Part shown: positions 1 to 7,509 of the stretch, in pieces
How positions within the stretch are numbered: the first letter of the stretch is position 1
Layout: each line of letters starts with the position of its first letter
Translations under genes and position numbers: made by a program
Assembly: GCA_024230695.1 (NCBI GenBank)
Contig: JAAERC010001099.1
Coordinates: 1 to 17,141, forward strand
DNA length: 17,141 nucleotides
DNA from: Candidatus Zixiibacteriota bacterium
Lineage (GTDB): Bacteria; Zixibacteria; MSB-5A5; GN15; PGXB01
Direction: 5' to 3'
Notes under the pieces: generated by a model
Seen by the model: only the letters and a program-made list of their open reading frames with translations
Told to the model about the DNA's origin: nothing
The model's database searches: none

Positions 1-249
1 AACAACATTCTCATTTTCCACTTGCTGCAAAAATTCAGTGTATGTTATCTCTGCAAAATCTTGTGATGATGAGTTATAAACACTATAGGCAAAAATTGAT
101 ATTAGAATAATAACAACCCAAAACCCAAGAGATTTAACGGGGCCTTTCCAACTGAAAGAATCTTTTCCGTCTGGAGAACCTTTGCTCCCCTTGTCTCGTT
201 GACCCGGACGGTTCATCGAGAATTTATTTTTGTCTTTATCTGCGCTCAA
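1..249 (-). CDS. ftsH: ATP-dependent zinc metalloprotease FtsH, N-terminal part (runs off the window)
   Basis: This is the first 83 codons of FtsH, the membrane-anchored AAA+ protease that degrades misfolded membrane proteins and, in many diderms, LpxC. Only the N-terminus is present: a polar, basic cytoplasmic leader of about 35 residues, one transmembrane segment (roughly residues 40-57, GFWVVIILISIFAYSVY), and the start of the periplasmic domain with the characteristic ITYTEFLQQVENENV stretch. The ATPase and zinc-protease domains lie outside the window. I chose a TTG start at 249 because AGGAG (262-258) sits 8 bases upstream; an in-frame ATG 11 codons later is the alternative. It follows hpt by 59 bases in the tilS-hpt-ftsH order known from many bacteria, which is the strongest support for the call. 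Confidence 0.88.
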   Translation of the reverse strand, partial: MSADKDKNKFSMNRPGQRDKGSKGSPDGKDSFSWKGPVKSLGFWVVIILISIFAYSVYNSSSQDFAEITYTEFLQQVENENVV

Positions 250-308
250 TACTAAAACTCCTATTTGTTTTAATATAAGAGATTATCGGCCAAAGTTGCC
301 AAAATATT

Positions 309-869
309 TTAATCGTTGTTATTTAATACTCTGCCAATGAACGGAAGGTTCCGATATTTTTGACCCTGATCAAGCCCGAAACCAATAACAAAGTAATCTT
401 CGGCCTCAAAACCAATATATTTGATCTCAACAGGCATTTTGCGGCATTTGGGCTTATTAAGCAGGGAGACCATCTCAACTGAGGCTGGATCCTCAAGTCT
501 GACCTGTTTCATTATTTCCACGGCAGTATGACCTGAATCTACAACTCCTTCAACGAGAAGAACATGACGGCCTGTTAATGAGATTTTCGGCCCGCTGCTC
601 AAGACCACATCTTTGTCAGGTTCAACACCGCCATTGTAGCTGGAGGCGTTTACAAACTCAAGTTCGATAGGGACAGATATTTCTCTGATCAAATCGGCAA
701 AAAACAGAATACAACCCTTGAGAACACCGATTAATACCGGGTCTTTTTCTTTGTAATCCTGGGATATTTGATTTCCCAGTTCCTTTATCCGCTCAGCTAT
801 TTTATCCTGGGAATAAATTAGCTCAAATTTGCGGGTATCGGTCAGCGTTTTTTCTTCTGATGAGTTCAA
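309..869 (-). CDS. hpt: Hypoxanthine(-guanine) phosphoribosyltransferase, with an altered active-site motif
   Basis: Purine salvage enzyme joining hypoxanthine or guanine to PRPP to give IMP or GMP; cytoplasmic. At 186 residues it has normal family length. Visible landmarks are VLIGVLKG (45-52), the flexible-loop SSY (76-78), the PRPP-binding motif LLVEGVVDSGHT (104-115) and the C-terminal GFGLDQGQKYRNLPFIG segment. The PRPP motif normally reads V-E-D-x-x-D-T/S-G. Here the second acid is glycine (G108), while E107 and the presumed general base D111 remain. The start is TTG at 869 with AAGGTG 7 bases upstream. It lies inside the end of tilS (47-base overlap), so translation is probably coupled. 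No later start would keep the conserved LIYSQDKI region. Activity should be treated as probable, not certain. Confidence 0.9.
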   Translation of the reverse strand: MNSSEEKTLTDTRKFELIYSQDKIAERIKELGNQISQDYKEKDPVLIGVLKGCILFFADLIREISVPIELEFVNASSYNGGVEPDKDVVLSSGPKISLTGRHVLLVEGVVDSGHTAVEIMKQVRLEDPASVEMVSLLNKPKCRKMPVEIKYIGFEAEDYFVIGFGLDQGQKYRNLPFIGRVLNNND

Positions 870-2241
870 TTTCTAACACCTTTTTTGTTTTATTATTTAT
901 TTTAACCCGGTCAGTTATTTCATATCCAACCAACCAAACAATTCCTTTTTTATCCCTGACAACAGCTATTTCATCCCTGGTCTGCCGGAGACACTTTTTA
1001 TCAGTAAGATAATCTCCGACTTTTTTTGTTCCACCTAATCCCAGCGGCCTGAATTTGTCTCCCGGTTTAATGCCATTGATTTCCAAAGGCAGACTAACTC
1101 TATCATAATCGATATTGATCTTCCAGCCGCCTTTTTGTCTAACTTTTTTGGCCTTATCGTCCGACTTATTTTCGATTAAACAGGTTTTTACCGCCGTTTT
1201 AATATCAGGCAGTTCAATCGTCCCTGGAATCGTTAAATTTTGTTTCCCTAAGTTTACCTTTTTCCCTGAAAGTATAAGATTGTCTCGGTCCTTGATAACC
1301 CTCAGGTTCTTACCCAAATTTACCGCTTTTTGACGACCATTTATCAAATCATTTATCCGTTCGATCTGATTAAAACTGCCGCCTCCCGGATGTTTAAATA
1401 GTTTTTCAAGAAGCAGTTTAATTATCCGCCGTCTAATTGCTGTATCATATACGGAAATCTTTTTCAAATCAACAATTATTTTCCCGCCGGACGTAATAGT
1501 ACACAGTTTTTTCGCCTCTTTTTGAGCAAGATTTTTCAGGAAATAATCTTCATCGGCAAGAATTTGACTGAATTTATTTATAGACCCTTTTATTTTTTTG
1601 CCAAAATGTTTTTCAATTACCGGGATGACCTTGTTCCTGATATAGTTACGGCTAAAATCTGACTCAAGATTTGATTTATCAATTACAAATTTGATGTTAT
1701 TATTTTTAAGAAAAGCGACGATGTCGCCTTTTGGGATATTGTAAAGCGGACGGATATATAATCCAGAAATCGGCTTGATCGGGTTCAAACCACCCGGGCC
1801 GGTTCCTCGAAACAGCCGAAACAGGATAGTTTCGATTGTGTCATCAAGATGATGTCCCACCGCGATCTTATTGCAATCATTATCTATGGCGATTTTTTGA
1901 AGGACATTTTTGCGGAAATTCCTTCCCGCTTCTTCGAGAGAAAGTTTTTGCTCTTTGGCATATTTAGGAATATTAGCCTCAACGACAATAAACGGGATAT
2001 TAAGTTTATTACAAAATTCATGACAGAATTTTATTTCTTTTTTAACATCTTTTGGCCGGATATAATGATTGATATAACAGGCGGTTATTTCTGTTTTGAA
2101 TTCTTTTTTTAATTTATAAAGAGAATACAGCAAAGCGGTCGAATCCGGCCCGCCTGAAAAAGATACTAATATCTTATCACCTGCGGAGACCATCTGCTTT
2201 TGAGCGATATTTTCTTTTATCTGTTTGAGCATATCTGTCAT
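823..2241 (-). CDS. tilS: tRNA(Ile)-lysidine synthase TilS
   Basis: Converts cytidine 34 of tRNA-Ile(CAU) to lysidine using ATP and lysine, so that the tRNA reads AUA and is charged with isoleucine. The N-terminal N-type ATP pyrophosphatase domain shows the PP-loop SGGPDS at residues 29-34 and the HHLDDTIETILFRLFRGTG segment. The C-terminal substrate-binding domain carries GDKFRPLGLGGTKKVGDYL and the ending WLVGYEITDRVKI, both typical of TilS. The reading frame is open to 2325, but the 28 extra residues are hydrophobic and unlike TilS, so I start at the ATG at 2241 (472 residues, a usual length). No Shine-Dalgarno is visible; see the promoter entry at 2250-2277. First gene of tilS-hpt-ftsH; its 3' end overlaps hpt. 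Confidence 0.93.
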   Translation of the reverse strand: MTDMLKQIKENIAQKQMVSAGDKILVSFSGGPDSTALLYSLYKLKKEFKTEITACYINHYIRPKDVKKEIKFCHEFCNKLNIPFIVVEANIPKYAKEQKLSLEEAGRNFRKNVLQKIAIDNDCNKIAVGHHLDDTIETILFRLFRGTGPGGLNPIKPISGLYIRPLYNIPKGDIVAFLKNNNIKFVIDKSNLESDFSRNYIRNKVIPVIEKHFGKKIKGSINKFSQILADEDYFLKNLAQKEAKKLCTITSGGKIIVDLKKISVYDTAIRRRIIKLLLEKLFKHPGGGSFNQIERINDLINGRQKAVNLGKNLRVIKDRDNLILSGKKVNLGKQNLTIPGTIELPDIKTAVKTCLIENKSDDKAKKVRQKGGWKINIDYDRVSLPLEINGIKPGDKFRPLGLGGTKKVGDYLTDKKCLRQTRDEIAVVRDKKGIVWLVGYEITDRVKINNKTKKVLEIELIRRKNADRYPQI

Positions 2242-2249
2242 AATTATTA

Positions 2250-2277
2250 AATATACAAATTGAAATAAAATTATAAA
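2250..2277 (-). promoter_or_regulatory. Possible promoter for tilS-hpt-ftsH
   Basis: On the minus strand TTTATA (2277-2272) and TATATT (2255-2250) are separated by 16 bases. The -10 ends 8 bases before the tilS ATG, so the mRNA would begin almost at the start codon. A second -10-like TATAAT (2275-2270) would give a leader of about 22 bases but has no -35 partner. The region is AT-rich, so chance matches are likely. Confidence 0.35.
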
Positions 2278-2312
2278 GAGAAAAGAATAATGAATTTTAA
2301 ACAATATTGTCT

Positions 2313-2342
2313 TTGACAAATACAACCTTAATACGTTATATT
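2313..2342 (+). promoter_or_regulatory. Sigma-70-type promoter for the 2367 lipoprotein gene
   Basis: A perfect TTGACA (2313-2318) is followed 18 bases later by TATATT (2337-2342); TTATAT one base earlier would give 17-base spacing. Transcription would start near 2349. A strong purine-rich ribosome binding site, GGTGGGG (2355-2361), stands 5 bases before the ATG at 2367. It is divergent from the tilS start. Confidence 0.65.
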
Positions 2343-2366
2343 AGTATATAATTTGGTGGGGTCAAA

Positions 2367-2921
2367 ATGAGATATTGCAGGCATATATTAACTTTATTAT
2401 TAGTCGGATTCATTGTAGTTTTCGCTGGTTTTGGTTGCGAAAGAGATGAAATAATTGTCGAACCGACTTGTGGCGGTAATTACCTGTGGGTGGAAGAATA
2501 CACCGGATTAAAAATGCCTGAACCGGCAATCATTGTTGATTCAGGATATCTTCCGGGCAAAATGGCGAATGTTAAATCTGTGAGTGACGATGATCCGATT
2601 CAAATGAAATCAATTTTGATTATGGATATGTTCCGTTTAATATTTCAGGTTAATATATACCGTAATGATACAACTCTGGTAAATCAATATAAAGGTCATT
2701 GTATGCTTAATGGCGATACTATTCAATTTAATATTGGAGATACAATTATTCAGGACTATGGTATTGAGATTTATAATTCCGATTCAATTTTCATTTATGA
2801 TTTCAATTGGCCCGATTCGAATGGGGTTACATTCATAAATATCCCTCATGATTACATTTTATGGTGGGAATTTGCTCTCAAAACCGAAGGCGTTTTTATT
2901 CGACAGGAAATTAAAGAGTGA
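2367..2921 (+). CDS. Small secreted protein, probable lipoprotein, unknown function
   Basis: A 184-residue protein that I do not recognise. It begins with a basic N-terminus (MRYCRH) and a hydrophobic stretch (residues 8-22) ending in AGFGC, so Cys24 may be lipidated. The residue at -3 is glycine rather than the usual Leu/Val/Ile, so the lipobox is weak. The mature part is acidic, aromatic-rich and looks β-rich, with repeated D-T/S-I-x-F units (GDTIQF, GDTIIQ, SDSIFIY) like small lipocalin-type β-barrels. Well-formed promoter and ribosome binding site upstream. Its TGA stop overlaps the ATG of the next gene by one base, so the two are probably translated as a pair. They also share a G-x-x-x-x-x-D-T-I-x-F element, hinting at a common fold. 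Confidence 0.75.
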   Translation: MRYCRHILTLLLVGFIVVFAGFGCERDEIIVEPTCGGNYLWVEEYTGLKMPEPAIIVDSGYLPGKMANVKSVSDDDPIQMKSILIMDMFRLIFQVNIYRNDTTLVNQYKGHCMLNGDTIQFNIGDTIIQDYGIEIYNSDSIFIYDFNWPDSNGVTFINIPHDYILWWEFALKTEGVFIRQEIKE

Positions 2922-3468
2922 TGATACTACCAGAATTATCTATTAAACATCTATTTTTTTTATCGGAATAACTATTTTCCTATTATTAGGCCTTACTTCC
3001 AATCTTTTTGGCGAACCGTTTGATAAACAGCTTGAAGGCACTTGGGGAGTTCCATATTTAATATGGCCTTTGTTTGGGCCTTCTGGACATATTTCCGACT
3101 CTTCGGATGCAAAAACTGACACCTCATATTTAGAATTTGACGCCGGACGTTTTAATGTGGAATGGAATAATTCTGAGCACTCCGGTAAATATGAAATATC
3201 TGACGATACAATAATATTTCATGTTGATAAATGCTGCAAAAAAAAGCAAGCCCGAGATACCCTGGTTTGTTCAGATTATGATTTACTTCAGAAAATGATA
3301 TTCATTTATCATTGTGTAGATTATTTAACATTATCGACACCGGCTTATATTGACACTTCCGATTGTTCCGAGGCAATTCAAGATCGCTGTTTTCTCTGGG
3401 GGAACAAATCTCTGTTCGGTAATCGCAAAACCTATCACAGAATACATGACTCAATACCCAATAAATAA
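2921..3468 (+). CDS. Small exported protein, unknown function, frameshifted in a T8 run
   Basis: The ATG at 2921 overlaps the previous stop (TGATG). It reads MILPELSIKHLFF and then hits a stop at 2969. From 2947 the other frame is open to 3468 but has no good start of its own. If the run of eight T at 2954-2961 had nine, the two frames would join into one signal peptide (hydrophobic core FFFIGITIFLLLGL) followed by a mature domain starting near EPFDKQLEGTWG. So the gene is either a recent one-base deletion, a sequencing or assembly error in a homopolymer, or rescued by transcriptional slippage on the T run. A bare TTG start at 3070 would lose the signal peptide. The mature part has several cysteines (CCKKK, and single Cys later) and a GKYEISDDTIIF element like the upstream protein. 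Function unknown. Confidence 0.6.
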
Positions 3469-3492
3469 TAATTGCCATTTCAAACATTCTCA

Positions 3493-3521
3493 TTGACTCA
3501 AACCAAACGCTTCTCTATATT
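3493..3521 (+). promoter_or_regulatory. Sigma-70-type promoter for purL
   Basis: TTGACT (3493-3498) and TATATT (3516-3521) are separated by exactly 17 bases, each one mismatch from consensus. The expected transcription start is near 3528. That leaves only about 8 bases before the upstream ATG (3536) but about 20 before the ATG at 3548, which is preceded by GGAGG (3538-3542). The layout therefore favours 3548 as the purL start. Confidence 0.7.
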
Positions 3522-3547
3522 CGTATTCTTAACAGATGGAGGAGCCG

Positions 3548-5782
3548 ATGGAACGGACAAAAGAGCCAAAAGTTACTGCTGAAATAGTTAAAGATCACGG
3601 AATAAACGAAGAAGAATATCAGAAAATAATAGAGATTTTAGGGCGTGAACCGAATTTCACCGAACTTGGAATATTTTCGGTGATGTGGTCAGAACACTGC
3701 TCATACAAAAATTCAATCGCACTACTCAAAACGCTTCCGCGCGAGGGTGAAAACCTGTTAACCGGAGCCGGTGAGGAAAACGCCGGAGCGGTTGATATCG
3801 GCGACGGGCTCGCCTGCGTTTTCAAGATCGAATCGCATAATCATCCTTCGGCGCTGGAACCGTATCAAGGTGCGGCCACCGGAGTCGGCGGTATTCTACG
3901 TGATATTTTCACGATGGGTGCCCGGCCGATTGCTTCGCTTGACTCACTGCGGTTCGGCTCTCCAGAAAACCCCCGTGTTCGTTATCTCGTTGATGGTGTC
4001 GTGCGCGGTATTGGCGACTATGGCAATTCATTTGGTGTTCCGACAGTGGCCGGGGAGACCTATTTTGATGAAGCCTACACCGGCAATCCACTTATTAATG
4101 CAATGGCGGTAGGTATCGCAAAAACCGATGGAATGATATCGGCAACAATCGAAGGTGTCGGCAATCCGGTGATGATCGTCGGTTCCAAAACCGGACGGGA
4201 CGGAATCCACGGGGCAACTTTTGCCTCTGAGGAGTTAACAAAAGAATCTGAGGAAAAACGTTCAGCGGTTCAAATTGGCGATCCATTCACAGAAAAATTA
4301 TTGTTAGAAGCCACTCTTGAGATCATAGAAAAAGATTTAATCATAGGCATTCAGGATATGGGTGCCGCCGGAATCACATGCTCATCAGCCGAGATGTCGG
4401 CGCGTGGTGAATCTGGCGTTACTATTGATATAGATAAAGTTCCGGTTCGGGAAGATGGCATGACACCATACGAGATACTGCTTTCCGAATCGCAGGAACG
4501 GATGCTGGTTTGTGTTAAAAAGGGCAAGGAAGATGCTGTCCGTGAAGTTTTTGATAAATGGGAACTCAATTCGACTATAATCGGCATGACCAATGATTCT
4601 AGAATTTTCAAAGTATGTCTCAATGGTGAGACGGTCTCTGAGATTCCCTCTGATGTTTTAGCTCTGGGTGGAAGCACCCCGGTTTATCATCGCGAAACAA
4701 AAAAACCTGCATATATCGACGAACTGGCGAAATTCGACCTGAACGATTATCCACTCGATAGAAATTGGAACGAAGATTTACTTACAATGCTGGCCGCACC
4801 AAATATCTGTGATAAATCATGGGTACATGATCAGTACGATTCTCAAGTGCGAACTGCTACGATTGTCGAGCCTGGTTCTGATGCCGCTGTCCTTAGGGTT
4901 CGTAAAACCGATAAGGCGTTGGCGATGGCCACCGACTGCAATGGTCGTTACTGTTATCTCAATCCGCGTGTCGGTGCCCAGCAGGCAGTCTCCGAATCGG
5001 CTCGAAATGTCACCTGCTCGGGGGCACGTCCGGTCGCAATCACGAACTGTCTGAATTTTGGCAATCCGTATAAACCGGAAATATATTATGGTTTCTCTGA
5101 AGCGATAGCAGGGATGGGCGAGGCCTGCCGGATGTTTAACACTCCGGTAACCGGAGGAAATGTCAGCTTTTATAATCAGGATAAAGATCGAGCAGTTTTC
5201 CCAACTCCTACAATTGGGATGCTTGGTATTGTTGATGATATCAAACATATCACGACGCAGTGGTTCAAGGATGACGGTGATTTAGTATATCTAATCGGCG
5301 AAAACAAAGAAGAATTGGGCGCCTCAGAATATATTCATACTATGTTTAATAAAAACACCGGTCCGGTTCCGGAACTTGATTTACATTTCGAAAAATCTGT
5401 TCAGGATACTGTTTATATAGCAATAAAATCAGGAATAATCAAATCGGCTCATGACTGCGCCGATGGCGGTCTGGCTGTAACATTGGCCGAATGCTGTATC
5501 ACCAATAAAGAAGAGGCAATCGGAGCGCAGATTCATATCGATGAAGAGCTTCGTGCCGATTGTTTACTGTTTGGTGAGACACAATCAAGAATTATTGTTT
5601 CAGTTGACAAAAACGATGGTGAAAAATTAGTCGAACTGTGTATTAAAAATAGTATTCCGATCTCGGCGATTGGCAAAGTCGGCGGGGATAAGCTTTCGAT
5701 AAATGATATTGTGAATCTTCCATTATCTGATATGGTCCCGGCCTTTTACGACAGTCTTGGCAAACTTATGGCCAAAGCCTGA
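3548..5782 (+). CDS. purL: Phosphoribosylformylglycinamidine synthase subunit PurL (small type)
   Basis: Catalyses the ATP-dependent conversion of FGAR to FGAM in de novo purine synthesis, normally with PurQ (glutaminase) and PurS, neither of which is in the window. At about 744 residues it is the small, bacillary-type PurL. Visible motifs are [10 protein letters not shown] (residues 47-56, conserved His in EHCS), [24 protein letters not shown] (ATP/metal site), the [15 protein letters not shown] segment, and in the second half GGNVSFYNQ and [14 protein letters not shown], matching the duplicated AIRS-like halves. Two in-frame starts exist: 3536, and 3548, which I prefer because GGAGG lies 5 bases upstream of it and because of the promoter position. 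It stands alone, with its own promoter and a downstream hairpin. Confidence 0.96.
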   Translation: MERTKEPKVTAEIVKDHGINEEEYQKIIEILGREPNFTELGIFSVMWSEHCSYKNSIALLKTLPREGENLLTGAGEENAGAVDIGDGLACVFKIESHNHPSALEPYQGAATGVGGILRDIFTMGARPIASLDSLRFGSPENPRVRYLVDGVVRGIGDYGNSFGVPTVAGETYFDEAYTGNPLINAMAVGIAKTDGMISATIEGVGNPVMIVGSKTGRDGIHGATFASEELTKESEEKRSAVQIGDPFTEKLLLEATLEIIEKDLIIGIQDMGAAGITCSSAEMSARGESGVTIDIDKVPVREDGMTPYEILLSESQERMLVCVKKGKEDAVREVFDKWELNSTIIGMTNDSRIFKVCLNGETVSEIPSDVLALGGSTPVYHRETKKPAYIDELAKFDLNDYPLDRNWNEDLLTMLAAPNICDKSWVHDQYDSQVRTATIVEPGSDAAVLRVRKTDKALAMATDCNGRYCYLNPRVGAQQAVSESARNVTCSGARPVAITNCLNFGNPYKPEIYYGFSEAIAGMGEACRMFNTPVTGGNVSFYNQDKDRAVFPTPTIGMLGIVDDIKHITTQWFKDDGDLVYLIGENKEELGASEYIHTMFNKNTGPVPELDLHFEKSVQDTVYIAIKSGIIKSAHDCADGGLAVTLAECCITNKEEAIGAQIHIDEELRADCLLFGETQSRIIVSVDKNDGEKLVELCIKNSIPISAIGKVGGDKLSINDIVNLPLSDMVPAFYDSLGKLMAKA

Positions 5783-5788
5783 TTTGGC

Positions 5789-5814
5789 AGGTCGAAACCC
5801 TCCGGTTTCGACTT
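5789..5814 (+). terminator. Hairpin after purL, possible terminator or dispersed repeat
   Basis: A perfect 9-bp stem (5791-5799 with 5804-5812) and a CTCC loop, extendable by two pairs, begins 8 bases after the purL stop. The downstream sequence (TTCCATTTATAATT) has few T in a row, so it is not an ideal intrinsic terminator. It resembles the hairpin at 15421-15444 in its GTC...AACCCT...GAC plan, so it could be a dispersed palindromic repeat that also stops transcription. Confidence 0.55.
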
Positions 5815-5854
5815 CCATTTATAATTAATTAAGTTATTGATATCCCTACATAAA

Positions 5855-5860
5855 TATAAT
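5855..5860 (+). promoter_or_regulatory. Consensus -10 hexamer close to the 5872 start
   Basis: TATAAT at 5855-5860 ends 11 bases before the ATG at 5872, giving a leader of about 5 bases and no room for a Shine-Dalgarno. No convincing -35 is found at 16-18 bases (a TTGATA at 5837-5842 is too close). The site is AT-rich, so this is a weak call. Confidence 0.35.
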
Positions 5861-5871
5861 ATCTTAATTAC

Positions 5872-6858
5872 ATGGACTTTCGATACAAACCTGTAATTTT
5901 TCTATTATTCATCATTTACGTTCTTAGTGGATGCGGTACCACACATCATTTCCTACCCTCCAGACCATTAGATAATGAAGATTGGATGATTTCCCTTTCC
6001 TGGCATTATGATTTAAATGGATTGGGCGCTAATATTGTGCCTGACGTAAATGGTTATATTGGGATAGGCAAAAATTATAATTTTGGTTTCGGGGCTCAAT
6101 TTCCGCTATTTATAAGCCATGCATCAATAGTAAAATATATGGATATTGAAAATGATAATAATAATAACTGGGCTATTTATGCACATATGAATGAGATATT
6201 TGGGGCAAATAATAATCCCGCGTTTGAGATTGGTGGGATGCGTAATTGGGGAAAAGCCTCAATCTCACAAAATATTTCTTTTGGAATTGGATTTGGTCAG
6301 CAACAGGCATGGGCTGTTGATAAAAATGCCAAGCGATTATCCTGGGTTGTTCTTCCAACTCTTAAATATAGAATAACTGGCTCTGACGTCGGATTATCGT
6401 TAATACATCACAATGGGCAAACAAAAAGTGCTGTGTTGAGTTCCCTTCCAGATATATTAAAAAGGAATGACACACTTTATATTATTAAATCCGGCAATTT
6501 GGATTCAATTTCAACAGATACAATTATAAGGGCGGGGTTTATTGAAAAAATAACCTTTTTTGAAAAGGGCGGAAAATCAATTGTTTTCAATACTAGTGGC
6601 TGGTGTCCTGATTGCTTTTATATGCATATGGAAGCATTACAAAATTGGCTCGGTGGTGATTATATGGCGGGCTACTTTAATGGGAATTGGAATAGCATTG
6701 CCGTTATCAATTTAAATAAATTCAAGAGTGATTGGGAAAAAGGCAAGGAAATAATTATTACTCGTTATCCAGAACAATTAGTAAATAGGGTTAAAAAGTT
6801 AAACAGCCTTACAAATGATTATTCTTTTGGATTTGGAGTTTTCGGTTATCCGAAATAA
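5872..6858 (+). CDS. Probable lipoprotein of unknown function
   Basis: A 328-residue protein that I cannot place. The N-terminus is a typical lipoprotein signal: MDFRYK, a hydrophobic core (residues 7-18) and the lipobox LSGC with lipidated Cys21. The mature chain is rich in Gly, Asn and aromatic residues with alternating patterns (GYIGIGKNYNFGFGAQF, SFGIGFGQQQAW), as in outer-membrane or periplasmic β-sheet proteins. A CPDC (Cys-x-x-Cys) pair sits near residue 245. No Shine-Dalgarno is visible. It is more AT- and Asn-rich than purL, as are the 2367 and 2921 genes. Its stop codon directly abuts the stop of the convergent membrane-protein gene. Outer-membrane location is inferred, not shown. 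Confidence 0.72.
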   Translation: MDFRYKPVIFLLFIIYVLSGCGTTHHFLPSRPLDNEDWMISLSWHYDLNGLGANIVPDVNGYIGIGKNYNFGFGAQFPLFISHASIVKYMDIENDNNNNWAIYAHMNEIFGANNNPAFEIGGMRNWGKASISQNISFGIGFGQQQAWAVDKNAKRLSWVVLPTLKYRITGSDVGLSLIHHNGQTKSAVLSSLPDILKRNDTLYIIKSGNLDSISTDTIIRAGFIEKITFFEKGGKSIVFNTSGWCPDCFYMHMEALQNWLGGDYMAGYFNGNWNSIAVINLNKFKSDWEKGKEIIITRYPEQLVNRVKKLNSLTNDYSFGFGVFGYPK

Positions 6859-7506
6859 CTAAAAGATCTGTCTGATTGATTCGCCCCAGTCATAGACAAG
6901 AAACTGAACGCGACCTATAAGAAGCGAGATACGACCCATTACGGTGTATCCAAAATGTGCTCCGAATGAAATCATAATAAACCAGATTCCGACTTTGGCC
7001 GTGACACCCAAAAATCCGGTATGTTCTTTCGAGAAATAAAAATATATCAATGTCGAGATAACACCGATGACAATAATCAAGGCCAGAAGTATTGCGGCAA
7101 AGCCATTACTTGGATCAAGTGAGACCATTGTTGATTTTACTTGAGGTATAATCCGGCCATGCAATGATTCAATCAGGAAAATTCCGGCCGTACTGCCCAT
7201 ATAAAAGGCGAGTGAAGCTCGGCTGATCCAGGACCATTTTGGGATCATTCGGGCAAACATCAACGCACCCAAAAATCCCGGGAAAAGCAACCACCATTCG
7301 CCATTATCGAACATCGGATTAACTAATTGTTGGATAATTACTGTCTGCCAGATAAGTCCGACATAATACCCCGCCGAAAGCCCGGCAAAAATATGCTCAG
7401 ACATCTTATAGAACCTGTTATCCTTATACATAAAGGAAAACAATGATAAAATCAGGTAGGCTCTCAGCCAGATCTGAAAATGTTCTATGAAACTAAAACT
7501 ATCCAT
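6859..7506 (-). CDS. Multi-pass membrane protein of unknown function (fourth gene of the membrane operon)
   Basis: A 215-residue integral membrane protein with about six hydrophobic segments (near residues 12-27, 38-59, 72-88, 94-114, 134-159 and 171-190). Distinctive stretches are EHIFAGLSAGYYVGLIWQ after the first segment, a Trp/Gly-rich segment (EWWLLFPGFLGALMFARMIP), and a C-terminal GYTVMGRISLLIGRVQFLV followed by an amphipathic tail. No catalytic motif is evident. Its ATG is 3 bases after the stop of the gene upstream, so it is the last gene of a tight four-gene unit. I recall similar uncharacterised proteins beside DUF6754-type genes in other bacteria, but cannot confirm this here. It could be a channel or scaffold subunit; that is inference. 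Confidence 0.8.
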   Translation of the reverse strand: MDSFSFIEHFQIWLRAYLILSLFSFMYKDNRFYKMSEHIFAGLSAGYYVGLIWQTVIIQQLVNPMFDNGEWWLLFPGFLGALMFARMIPKWSWISRASLAFYMGSTAGIFLIESLHGRIIPQVKSTMVSLDPSNGFAAILLALIIVIGVISTLIYFYFSKEHTGFLGVTAKVGIWFIMISFGAHFGYTVMGRISLLIGRVQFLVYDWGESIRQIF

Positions 7507-7509
7507 TTT

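Noticed and set aside
250..308. Separate promoter for ftsH in the hpt-ftsH gap
   Set aside because: TTGGCA and TTATAT can be picked out at 18-base spacing, but the match is weak in AT-rich sequence and the gap is explained by operon read-through plus a good Shine-Dalgarno.
2242..2325. N-terminal extension of TilS by 28 hydrophobic residues
   Set aside because: TilS is cytoplasmic and starts just before the PP-loop domain; the extension lacks a ribosome binding site and covers the likely promoter, so the start was set at 2241.
4817..5248. Minus-strand open frame of 143 codons inside purL
   Set aside because: Fully antisense to conserved PurL sequence and without any recognisable protein feature.
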